A stretch of 64,000 nt of DNA, taken from Endozoicomonas_A sp049275935 (GTDB lineage: Bacteria; Pseudomonadota; Gammaproteobacteria; Pseudomonadales; Endozoicomonadaceae). Under the pieces are notes generated by a model. The model ran no database searches, had not been told where the DNA came from, and saw only the letters and a program-made list of their open reading frames with translations. The translations under genes were made by a program, and so were the position numbers. Positions 27,461 to 35,894 of this stretch are shown here, piece after piece; position 1 is the first letter of the stretch, and each line of letters begins with the position of its first letter. The stretch spans positions 558,001-622,000 of the forward strand of contig NZ_CP184830.1 in assembly GCF_049275935.1 (NCBI RefSeq), in the 5' to 3' direction.

Positions 27461-29281
27461 TCACGCCCAGTTACCATATTTACAGCCGAACCGAAAGTAG
27501 AAATCGTCCAGGTATTCTATCCTTTCTCTCAGGTATTTTCTCTTCTTCTCTTCGTTGCTGAGTTCTTTTCTTTTCTGCGCCTTTGCTGCCTTGTCATGTT
27601 GGGCTTCATCAGCCTGTTCACTGGTATGAGTGTCTATAGCTGGCTCAAGCATTTCCAACTGAGCCCTTGATTGTCTGCGCAGGTCAGAAAATCCATGGAC
27701 AAGGTTTGAAAATATGACTTGGCGATCAACTTCATGCATAAACATTTTTTCTAAATGTTGCGATAGGTATTTTTCTATGGCGAGAAGCAATTCTTGAAAT
27801 AATTGAGGGTTTTCATTTCCCGGGTTTTCTTTTGCATCAGTGATTACCTTTTTGAATACATCAAATAATTTCTGTTCTTTCCCTTCAGAGTCAGTAATGG
27901 TCTGATCCCAATTTGATTGGCTGAAATAGCTCGACATGTTGTCTATAAGTTCGTCAGCGTCTTGTATCTTGAATGGGTCAAGAATAAGGCTTATGGCATT
28001 CATCAAAGTGGTAAACTGATTATTCGAGGCAATGATTACAGGTCTGTTTTCAGCCTGTTCTTTTATCACTTCTAACGTTCGTTCAGTTGAACTTATAGTA
28101 CGCTCGTAAAACGGTATTTCGTACATATCAAGGCAACGGTTGAGCAGAGAGGATGCGTATTCTAGCGTTGGATCTGGGGGTTCCTCGAATTTCTCGAATT
28201 TTAGAATTCCTGAGGGGTTCAATATTCGCCGGAAAAGACTGAGTGTTCTTTCTGAGGGGGTTGCGATTCGTTGCAAATGCTCAAGGAGCTCTTCAGTTTC
28301 CATGGGGATCTCCAGACGTTGCAAATATCTAAAGAGATTTATGGATTCTGAGGGGGCCCACAGTCGTCGCAAAAGCCTGAGGCGCATTTTTTGCAACAAC
28401 TTCAGTCCAGAGAAGACGGATGCAGATTCTTTAACATTTCCCATTATTAAGTGACTTTCTATGGGTTCTTTTGTACCTAACAGCTCTCCTTTTCTGGCCT
28501 CGAGCCTCTCGATACCCGACAAGCCAGTGGCATACAGCAGGAATGAGTCAAAAAAATCATAAGCCTCCTGGGATGCTCCTCTTGAATGGATGGCCGCATA
28601 GTAACTCACCAGTAACCTTGCCAGGCTCTCCCGATCTTCTGGTTTGGTCAAATCGACAGGCGATTCAGTACCCTGGATAGAAGACAGAACTTCCATCATT
28701 TTTTCCTGGTCTGGGTCAGGCTCAATGTTGAGTGTTTGCTTCACTTGCTCAATCATGTCTGCAATGGTCAGGTTGCCACTGTCGGAGGCTTCCGGGAGCC
28801 AGGCCAACAGAGTGTTCAGGGTGTCTTGGTAAAGGCCGGTATCCAGCCCCTGGATAATGGCAGTAATTTGTGCATGGGACATTGGCGGGAGCGGAATGGT
28901 CATTAAAGGCTGCAGCTGTTGTGCCCCGGCTCCCTCTGGTTCTTCTGAATGCTCACTCTTTTTTTCGCCCTGCTCATTGTTATGGTTCATGGCGAAAATA
29001 AGATGGGTTGCATTTGGGTCGAGAGCAAAAGGAGCAGTTAACCCCATGAAAGCATTATGGTTAATCAAGTCGTCCAGGAAGTTAGTCTCTTTTGTTGTTT
29101 TATCTCCGGCAAGCACCTCCACAACTGGCGTTGGTAAAGGGTTTTTTGCCAGCAGTTTAGAACAGGGGCAAGCTATAGCGGTGAGGTTAAGGGCTGTGAC
29201 AATCCAGTGTTTAACCTTGCCACGATAAAAAAATGTCATTCGCTTTGCTGTCTCAGGGAATCGGGAAATGGAGTGATTCAT
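27461..29281 (-). CDS. Unknown 606-residue protein
   Basis: The only large minus-strand gene inside the array. Starting at the ATG at 29281 gives MNHSISRFPETAKRMTF, with a GGAGAAGGTGG ribosome site upstream; an in-frame ATG at 29329 would add 16 residues without an RBS. Residues about 25-45 (HWIVTALNLTAIACPC) are hydrophobic and could be a signal or membrane anchor. The rest is acidic and helical, with segments such as SPVDLTKPEDRESLARLLVS and SGIERLEARKGELLGT, and it ends in a Lys/Arg/Glu-rich helix (RKYLRERIEYLDDFYFRFG). I do not recognise a family, and it is not an array paralogue. No sigma-E-type site precedes it. Confidence 0.7.
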   Translation of the reverse strand: MNHSISRFPETAKRMTFFYRGKVKHWIVTALNLTAIACPCSKLLAKNPLPTPVVEVLAGDKTTKETNFLDDLINHNAFMGLTAPFALDPNATHLIFAMNHNNEQGEKKSEHSEEPEGAGAQQLQPLMTIPLPPMSHAQITAIIQGLDTGLYQDTLNTLLAWLPEASDSGNLTIADMIEQVKQTLNIEPDPDQEKMMEVLSSIQGTESPVDLTKPEDRESLARLLVSYYAAIHSRGASQEAYDFFDSFLLYATGLSGIERLEARKGELLGTKEPIESHLIMGNVKESASVFSGLKLLQKMRLRLLRRLWAPSESINLFRYLQRLEIPMETEELLEHLQRIATPSERTLSLFRRILNPSGILKFEKFEEPPDPTLEYASSLLNRCLDMYEIPFYERTISSTERTLEVIKEQAENRPVIIASNNQFTTLMNAISLILDPFKIQDADELIDNMSSYFSQSNWDQTITDSEGKEQKLFDVFKKVITDAKENPGNENPQLFQELLLAIEKYLSQHLEKMFMHEVDRQVIFSNLVHGFSDLRRQSRAQLEMLEPAIDTHTSEQADEAQHDKAAKAQKRKELSNEEKKRKYLRERIEYLDDFYFRFGCKYGNWA

Positions 29282-29489
29282 AAATACCCACCTTCTCCGG
29301 TTTATGAATGCCCAGATAAGATAGTCCACGGTTTGCAGCAGTGCTTAACTATCAGTGCCCGGGCACAGGGCGGACACCTGAAAGTAGATTTCCCTTGTTC
29401 TCGCTATGAAAATGCAGGATCGCCAAGGCAGGATTAAGGCCCAAATCTTCAGCGCAATAGGGAGTTAGAAAGCACGACTGGTATGAAAT
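29282..29489. other. Junction region upstream of copy 8
   Basis: No gene is seen. It must hold the promoter of the minus-strand gene. At about 29398-29419 it has TTCTCGCTATGAAAATGCAG, resembling the conserved 3' block that follows array genes, here separated from copy 7 by the inserted segment. Confidence 0.4.
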
Positions 29490-29517
29490 GGAACTTTTTA
29501 CCGGCCAGTTACTCTAA
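29490..29517 (+). promoter_or_regulatory. Sigma-E-type promoter P8
   Basis: GGAACTT at 29490-29496, 16-nt spacer, TCTAA at 29513-29517; copy 8 starts 59 nt downstream. Confidence 0.7.
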
Positions 29518-29575
29518 CGACGACAGAATCCCCAATCGAAAGCAGGTAAATAATAAGTTTTAAAGGAGTACTACC

Positions 29576-32500
29576 ATGGATGTCGCCCAAACCTCAGCGA
29601 CCCCGTGCCCAGCACCTCAACCCGAATCAAACTTTGACACCCGGTCGGTAACAACCTCTCGCCAATGGACAGTCTGCGAAGCGACTGGCAAACGGCTACC
29701 GCATCATCCCAGGGAGTGCGAACGACAAAAGCTACTGCGAGCTGCTGAGAGTGGGTGCCTGGCATTACGGCGCATTAAATTGACGGATGAAATAGATTAC
29801 TTTTCGGGTAAGGGAGTACCAAGACCCTTCACCCTCGCCCTGCCGGGGCGGATGATGCCTACCAGGCGCATATCGAGAGGCTTTAGTCACTGGATGGTGG
29901 GCATTGTTGATCCAAAATGCCTGTACGTCTATAAACGTGATGCAGGGACTGAAAGGCTGAAGGAGAAGCATGGTTTCAGTCCGGATTCACTGCAAGTAAA
30001 ACTGCTGCCTAACCTGCAATCTGTGCTTAGTAGACGTCTTGAGTTTAGCGATCAAGTCATCTGGAGAGTTTATCCTCGTTTCACCTCGGGGCACCTGCAA
30101 GCGGATGGGACGTTCAGTTTGCCAAAATTGAAACCCCGCGAAAAGATTTTCTCACTGGATTACCCAGAACTGGTGCTCGCCAAATACGCTAAAGAAGACA
30201 TCAAATGCTTGTGTGTTTACAAGGATGCAGAGATGAATATATCCGATATCCTACTGGAGAAGCGTGAGTTTGAAGAGGAATTGCAGCTTAAATCCTTGCC
30301 ACTGGTCGTTTATTGCCACCACACAGGTTCTGTTGAGGTCTATTTTGACGATGAGCTGGACAGTAAACACCTGGCCAGAAATGAGCATTCTCTGAATGAT
30401 TTTGCGTTTTTAAGGGGCGTAGCCTCAGAAAATTTCAGAGCCGTGTTAAATCTGCTGCCAATGTCTTTGCGGGCGGAGGCACTGAGTTCAGAATTAAACA
30501 TCCCACCGGATCTTGTCCACAATCTGCAAGAAGCCATCAAGCTGCTGAGTAATCCCTATTGTTACAGTTACGAGCGGCTTCTGGAATTAAAACGTAATGG
30601 ATTGCCGGTTGAGCAGCCTTTTTTTCACATCGCGGGTATTAGATCTTTGCTTGATTTTCTCATGCACAGCGAAATATTCAGACACAATGATGTTCAGGAA
30701 CAGCAAATCAGGAAGCAGCAGGAGGAAGAAGCTTACCGATGTTTTCAGCTGCTCTTGCAGAGCGGGACAAGGCTGACTGAATTTGGTCTGGAACTCATCA
30801 GCGATATGGCATCCAGGAATGAATCTGCAATGCCAGTGGGCATATTCAATTGTCTGGTGGCTGCTTATGCTCCATTTGACTTCCTGAACCTGCAACATCT
30901 CTGTCGATTACCTTTAATCAGTTGCTCGGGGAGCATCGTTGAATTTGACCGAATCTGTCGGGGCAACAGTCAACTGCAAAATCAGGCCTGTTTGAACAGG
31001 GCATCACTTTATGTGACAACCAGGCTGGCTCCAACCCTCGAAGATATTCAGTCCCACTTATTGGCCTTGTTTCATTATAAGGCTATCCCGGACCAAGACT
31101 TTCTGAATGATCTTAAAGACGATATGGAGTGGCTTTACCCTAAAGACAAGAAGGTTATTGGTGATTTTTCCATGGCTGATTACATCGAATGGATTGAAAA
31201 TCTGTGGGAGCAACGGGAAACCTATCCTCTCTACCGGAATTGGCCAAAGCGTGTCCGGCAGGCTCAGGAGGAGATCAGGAATCTGAAGCAATCACTCGCT
31301 CCGGACGCTTCTCACAACCAGGCAACAGTACTGGCAACCGAGAGAACCAAGGCATTACAGTTTGTGGTGGACGCCTTCAGCAAAGCGCCGGTCCTGCCTG
31401 AAAATGTCGGCGATAATGAAGCAACCATCGTGAAAGTATTGCAGCATTATTACCGCCGACCAGGACCGGAACGAGTCATCAAGAGCCTCACAAAGTTCAT
31501 GCCAGCAGTGTGGAAACCACTGCACAGTTGCAGTCATGTCCTGAGAGCCAGGAATAATGGGCACTGGTATATGGAATTGCTGGAGAAATTTCAGCAGTGT
31601 TCCCTGAAACCGGATGAAAAAGAACTCCTGTCTCTGGCCATTATCTACCATGACGCGGCTGCCGAAGATGTTGACAAATCAATGGAAGAATCAGCGTCAG
31701 CTGATTACTTCAAACGGGACCTGACAGGGCACTACCCTGAACAGCTACTGAAGGATATGGCACTGGCGATGACCAGCAAGGAAAACGATGTCATGGGCGG
31801 CGATCAGCAAAACCTGTCTGAGTCCGTGCGCTGGTATCTGCGCATATTACGCTTTGCGGATCGAATGGACGTTATCCGTGGTTGCGGGGTTGGGACTGAT
31901 TTTCCCGGATTAACGGTGGCTCGACCTTTGGGATTTGACGCCAGACGTCTTGACATACCATCGCAGCTGACCGAACAGTTTACCTCCGACACTGACAACA
32001 AAACTGAATTCCAACGGCATCTGGAAGCCGCCATGCACGGTGCGGCTGATCTGGCGCAGGTAACCGGACCACTGCGAGATCAGCGCAAAAAAAACTACTC
32101 CCACGTCTACGGTCTGATTGGCAATGGTTCAGAGATCTCTGAAAACTTTGAATGGACAACTGAGCCAGTGCAGAGAATGAACCGGTATATTGACGACAAT
32201 GTTCGGCGCAAAATCGCTCAGGAGGCCGGAATTATTGTCTGTTCAGACGGCAAACACCGAACCTGCAAGGCGGATCAAAACAATGGGATCACTTATGGTA
32301 TTCATAACAGCTGGTATGATCTCCAGCAGGTAGCGATTCCGGCCGGAATGACACTGCTGGAAAAGATGCAGTACGAACATGACCCGTCGCTGCTGAGTCC
32401 GGCCACACAACAGGCAATAGAGCAAGAAGTGCAGCGACTGAAGAGCGAAGGTATACGGATGAATACGGGCACCTTGACGCAGAAAACACTACATTCGGAG

Positions 32501-32659
32501 GGAGCCCGAGGAGTACTGAAACAGCGAGGTATTGCCGTGATCAGCGAGAAGCGTCCCTACCTTAACAACGATGGCTTCCGGAAAGAATGGGAAATGCTGG
32601 TGCCAAAGAAAATAGTGAAGCTTGATCCTCAGCAGGAAAAGAACGATAAAATCCTTTGA
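29576..32659 (+). CDS. Array copy 8: SidE-phosphodiesterase/HD-like protein, subfamily A
   Basis: 1027 residues; MDVAQTSATPCPAPQPESNF, start after AAAGGAG. Sister of copy 7. H654, H692-D693 and D762 are present. Differences from the consensus: GDNEATIVKVL, a one-residue deletion at KSLTKFMPAVWKP (others read SLGRQTMPAVWKP), RMNRYIDDNVRR, and CSDGKHRTCKADQNNG in the Cys/His motif, where the spacing of Cys and His is nevertheless kept. The tail is DPQQEKNDKIL. Confidence 0.72.
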   Translation: MDVAQTSATPCPAPQPESNFDTRSVTTSRQWTVCEATGKRLPHHPRECERQKLLRAAESGCLALRRIKLTDEIDYFSGKGVPRPFTLALPGRMMPTRRISRGFSHWMVGIVDPKCLYVYKRDAGTERLKEKHGFSPDSLQVKLLPNLQSVLSRRLEFSDQVIWRVYPRFTSGHLQADGTFSLPKLKPREKIFSLDYPELVLAKYAKEDIKCLCVYKDAEMNISDILLEKREFEEELQLKSLPLVVYCHHTGSVEVYFDDELDSKHLARNEHSLNDFAFLRGVASENFRAVLNLLPMSLRAEALSSELNIPPDLVHNLQEAIKLLSNPYCYSYERLLELKRNGLPVEQPFFHIAGIRSLLDFLMHSEIFRHNDVQEQQIRKQQEEEAYRCFQLLLQSGTRLTEFGLELISDMASRNESAMPVGIFNCLVAAYAPFDFLNLQHLCRLPLISCSGSIVEFDRICRGNSQLQNQACLNRASLYVTTRLAPTLEDIQSHLLALFHYKAIPDQDFLNDLKDDMEWLYPKDKKVIGDFSMADYIEWIENLWEQRETYPLYRNWPKRVRQAQEEIRNLKQSLAPDASHNQATVLATERTKALQFVVDAFSKAPVLPENVGDNEATIVKVLQHYYRRPGPERVIKSLTKFMPAVWKPLHSCSHVLRARNNGHWYMELLEKFQQCSLKPDEKELLSLAIIYHDAAAEDVDKSMEESASADYFKRDLTGHYPEQLLKDMALAMTSKENDVMGGDQQNLSESVRWYLRILRFADRMDVIRGCGVGTDFPGLTVARPLGFDARRLDIPSQLTEQFTSDTDNKTEFQRHLEAAMHGAADLAQVTGPLRDQRKKNYSHVYGLIGNGSEISENFEWTTEPVQRMNRYIDDNVRRKIAQEAGIIVCSDGKHRTCKADQNNGITYGIHNSWYDLQQVAIPAGMTLLEKMQYEHDPSLLSPATQQAIEQEVQRLKSEGIRMNTGTLTQKTLHSEGARGVLKQRGIAVISEKRPYLNNDGFRKEWEMLVPKKIVKLDPQQEKNDKIL

Positions 32660-32688
32660 TCTTTCTGTGATAATGCCACTATGAACAT

Positions 32689-32716
32689 GGAACTTTTCGC
32701 CAGCCAGTGACTCTAA
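32689..32716 (+). promoter_or_regulatory. Sigma-E-type promoter P9
   Basis: GGAACTT at 32689-32695, 16-nt spacer, TCTAA at 32712-32716; 59 nt before copy 9. It probably also serves copy 10, which overlaps copy 9. Confidence 0.7.
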
Positions 32717-32774
32717 ATTACTGTAAGCCCCCATATGGAAGTGGGTAGGTAATTTGTTTTACAGGAGTATTACC

Positions 32775-35700
32775 ATGGATGTTGCCCACGGAACGGGGAC
32801 TTCTGCGAGCCCGTACCCTCCCTCTCAATCAAAGTTTGACACCCGGTCGGTAAAAGCCTCGGGCCGATGGGCATTGCGCAAATCGACCAGCAAGCTGCTA
32901 CCCAATGATCGCCGGGAGTCTGCTCGACAACAGCTACTTCACGCTGCTGAGAGTGGACGCCTGGCGTTTCGCCGAATTGAATTGACTGAAGAAAAAAATA
33001 ACTTTTCAGGTAAGGGGGCACCAAGGCCCTTCACCCTCGCCCTGCCGGGGAAGATGGCGCCCACTGGGACCGTACCAGAAAGATGCGGTAGATGGATGGT
33101 AGGCATTGTTAATCCTCAATGCCTGCATATCTACAAACGTGATGCTAACACCCAGCAACTGGCGTGGGGCACTGGCCCAAATCAACTGGGTGTAAAGCAA
33201 CTGCCTGATCTGCAATCATTGCACGATAGACTTCTTGAGCGTGCTGATAAGATTGTCTGGGGAGTTTATCCTCGTTTCACCTCGGGACATCTGCAAGCGG
33301 ACGGAACGTTCAGTTTACCAAAATTGAAACTCGGCGATGGCACCTTCTCAGCTGATTACCCGGAACTGGTGCTCACCAAATATGGCAAAGAAGACATCAA
33401 ATGCTTTTGTGTATACAACGATGCTCAGATAAATATTGCTGATATCCTGCTGGACAAGCATCAATGTGAAAAGGAATTTCAGCTTGACCCCCTGCCCCTG
33501 GTTGTTTATTGCCACCGCACTGGTTCTGTACAGGTCTATTTTGATGATGAGCTGGACAGTAAACGCCTGGCCAGAAATGAGCACTCTCTGAATGATTTTG
33601 CGTTTTCACTGTGCCTGGCCCCAGAACATTTCAGAGCCCTGTTAAACCTGCTGCCAATGTCTTCGCGTGCAGTGGCGCTGAGTTCAAAATTAACCGACTC
33701 AACGAAGGTTATGGGTAAATTGCAACAGGCCATCAAGCTGGTGAGGAATCCCCGTTTTTACAGTTACGAGAAACTTCTGAAATTAAAACAAAGTGGCTTG
33801 CCAATTCACCAGAGTTTTATTCATCACGGAAGTGTTCGATCTTTGCTGGACATGTTGCTGCTTTCCGAAGCGTGCAGAAACTCTGAGCCAGAGCACGAGC
33901 AAACCGGGGAGCAGGAAAAAGAAGCGTGTCGCTTACTCAAGCTGCTTCTGCAAAGTGGTGCAGGGCTGGAAAGAACTGTTATTCAACACATTGCCTCTAT
34001 GGAAAGTGCCTTACAGCCAGTAATGCCGACGGGTGTCATAAATTATTTGGTGGCTGCCTTTGCTCCATTTGATTTTCTGACCCTGAAGCATCTCAGCAGA
34101 ATACCTTTAACCGGTTGCCCGGGGAGTGTTATTGAATTTGACCGAATCTGTAAGGGTCTCGGTCAAGAGCAACTAAAGCAATATATGAAAGAGGTTATAT
34201 CTGATGTGGGTTCATACCCACACCTCGGCATGCTCAGGCAACGCTTACTGGCCCTCTTTCGTTACGGTGATTGCCCCGACAAAAAAATTCTGCTCAGGCT
34301 CAAAGGAAGTCTGGAATGGTCTCACCCAGAGGGTAAGAAAGTTATTGATGATTTTTCTGTGGCAGATTATATCCAATGGGTTAATAAACTATGGGAGCAT
34401 CGGGAAACACATCCTTTCTACCAGAATTGGTCAAAGCATGTCCGGCAGGCTAAGCAGGACATCCGGGAACTGAAACGATCTCTGGATCCGGGCAATTCTC
34501 ACAATCTGGCTACCCCATCAGCAGCCATAACATCAAAAGCATTGCGGTTTATGGTGGACGCCTTCAACAGGCCGCCGGTCATGCCAGATCATACCGGCGA
34601 TAATGAAAAAACCATCCTGAAGGTATTGCAGCATTATTACCGCCGTCCGGGACCGGAGCGGGTAATCCAGAGCCTTCACAGAAAAACCATGCCAACAGTG
34701 TGGAAGCCGCAGCACAGCTGCAGTCATGTCCTGCGGGCCAGAAATAATGGGCACTGGTATATGGAATTGCTGAACAAATTTCAGCAGCGTTACTTTAGCG
34801 AAGAAGAAAAAGAACTCCTGTCGCTGGCGATTATCTACCACGATGCGGCTGCCGAAGATGTCGACAAAACAGAAGAGGAAACAAGTTCAGCTGAATATTT
34901 CAAACGGGACCTGACCGGACACTACCCTGCCGCCCTGCTGGCTGATATGGCAGAGGCAATGATCAACAAGGAAAACGATGTTAAGGGTAAAGACCAGCAG
35001 AACCTGTCTGTGTCAGTGCGTTGGTATCTGCGCATATTACGCTTTGCGGATCGCACGGACGTTATCCGTGGTTGCGGGGTTGGGGCTGATTTTCCCGGAT
35101 TAACGGCGACTCGAACCCGGGGTTTTAACGCTGGACTTCTTGACTTACCAACGCAGCTGACTGAAGACTTTACCTCCGGGCCTGACAACAAGAGTGAATT
35201 CCAACGTCATCTGGAAGCCGCCATGCATGGTGCGGCTGATCTGGCGCGGGTAACCGGGCGACTTCACGATCAGCGCAACAAAGATTACACCAAAGTCTAC
35301 GGTCTGATTGGCAATGGCTCCAAGATCTCTGAAAACTTTGAGTGGACAACCGAGCCAGTGCAGAGAATGGACCAGTTTATTGACGACAACGTTCGCCGCA
35401 AAATAGCTAAGGAGGCGGGAATTGTCGTCTGTTCAGATCCCAGCCACCAAGCCTGCAAGGCTGATCAGAATAAAGGGATCACCTATGGCATTCATAACAG
35501 CGGGTATGATCTGGCGCAGGTGAAGATTCCGGCCGAAATGACGCTGTTGGAAAAGATGCAGTACGAACATGACCCGTCGCTGCTGAGCCCGGCAACACAA
35601 CAGGCAATAGAGCGAGAGGTGCAGCGGCTGAAGAGCGAAGGTATACGGATGAATCCGGGCACCTTGACCCAGGAAACGCTGACTTCGGAGGAAGCCCGAA

Positions 35701-35894
35701 AAGTGCTGAAGGAGCGAGGTATTGCGGTGGTCAGCGAGCAGCGTCCCTACTTTACCAGGGATGGCCTGCCGGGAAAACGGGAAATGCTGGTGCCAAAGAA
35801 GATGGCGGTACCTGATGCTCAGAGTACGCCAGCAGAGGAAGTAGATCCATATGGAAGTGAGCAGGTAGTAAGTTTTACAGGAGTATTACCATGA
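32775..35894 (+). CDS. Array copy 9: SidE-phosphodiesterase/HD-like protein, subfamily A, with leader-derived tail
   Basis: 1039 residues from the ATG at 32775 (MDVAHGTGTSASP) after ACAGGAG; an in-frame ATG at 32754 lies before the RBS. H651, H689-D690 and D759 are present. A block around the Asp (FADRTDVIR to RGFNAGLLDLPTQLTE) is shared with copy 1 only. The last residues, DPYGSEQVVSFTGVLP, are not family sequence: they are the translated leader of copy 10, reached because the normal intergenic DNA is deleted. The stop TGA overlaps the next ATG (ATGA at 35891-35894). PAEMTLLEK replaces PAGMTLLEK. Confidence 0.72.
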   Translation: MDVAHGTGTSASPYPPSQSKFDTRSVKASGRWALRKSTSKLLPNDRRESARQQLLHAAESGRLAFRRIELTEEKNNFSGKGAPRPFTLALPGKMAPTGTVPERCGRWMVGIVNPQCLHIYKRDANTQQLAWGTGPNQLGVKQLPDLQSLHDRLLERADKIVWGVYPRFTSGHLQADGTFSLPKLKLGDGTFSADYPELVLTKYGKEDIKCFCVYNDAQINIADILLDKHQCEKEFQLDPLPLVVYCHRTGSVQVYFDDELDSKRLARNEHSLNDFAFSLCLAPEHFRALLNLLPMSSRAVALSSKLTDSTKVMGKLQQAIKLVRNPRFYSYEKLLKLKQSGLPIHQSFIHHGSVRSLLDMLLLSEACRNSEPEHEQTGEQEKEACRLLKLLLQSGAGLERTVIQHIASMESALQPVMPTGVINYLVAAFAPFDFLTLKHLSRIPLTGCPGSVIEFDRICKGLGQEQLKQYMKEVISDVGSYPHLGMLRQRLLALFRYGDCPDKKILLRLKGSLEWSHPEGKKVIDDFSVADYIQWVNKLWEHRETHPFYQNWSKHVRQAKQDIRELKRSLDPGNSHNLATPSAAITSKALRFMVDAFNRPPVMPDHTGDNEKTILKVLQHYYRRPGPERVIQSLHRKTMPTVWKPQHSCSHVLRARNNGHWYMELLNKFQQRYFSEEEKELLSLAIIYHDAAAEDVDKTEEETSSAEYFKRDLTGHYPAALLADMAEAMINKENDVKGKDQQNLSVSVRWYLRILRFADRTDVIRGCGVGADFPGLTATRTRGFNAGLLDLPTQLTEDFTSGPDNKSEFQRHLEAAMHGAADLARVTGRLHDQRNKDYTKVYGLIGNGSKISENFEWTTEPVQRMDQFIDDNVRRKIAKEAGIVVCSDPSHQACKADQNKGITYGIHNSGYDLAQVKIPAEMTLLEKMQYEHDPSLLSPATQQAIEREVQRLKSEGIRMNPGTLTQETLTSEEARKVLKERGIAVVSEQRPYFTRDGLPGKREMLVPKKMAVPDAQSTPAEEVDPYGSEQVVSFTGVLP

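Larger units (their letters stand above)
27353..29480. other. Inserted segment bounded by 10-bp direct repeats
   Basis: AGCACGACTG occurs at 27353-27362, right after the stop of copy 7, and again at 29471-29480, right before P8. The 2.1 kb between holds the minus-strand unknown gene. The first copy continues the family 3' sequence (GAGAGCA after the stop), so the segment looks inserted into a normal copy 7/copy 8 junction, leaving a target duplication. No transposase is present. Confidence 0.5.
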
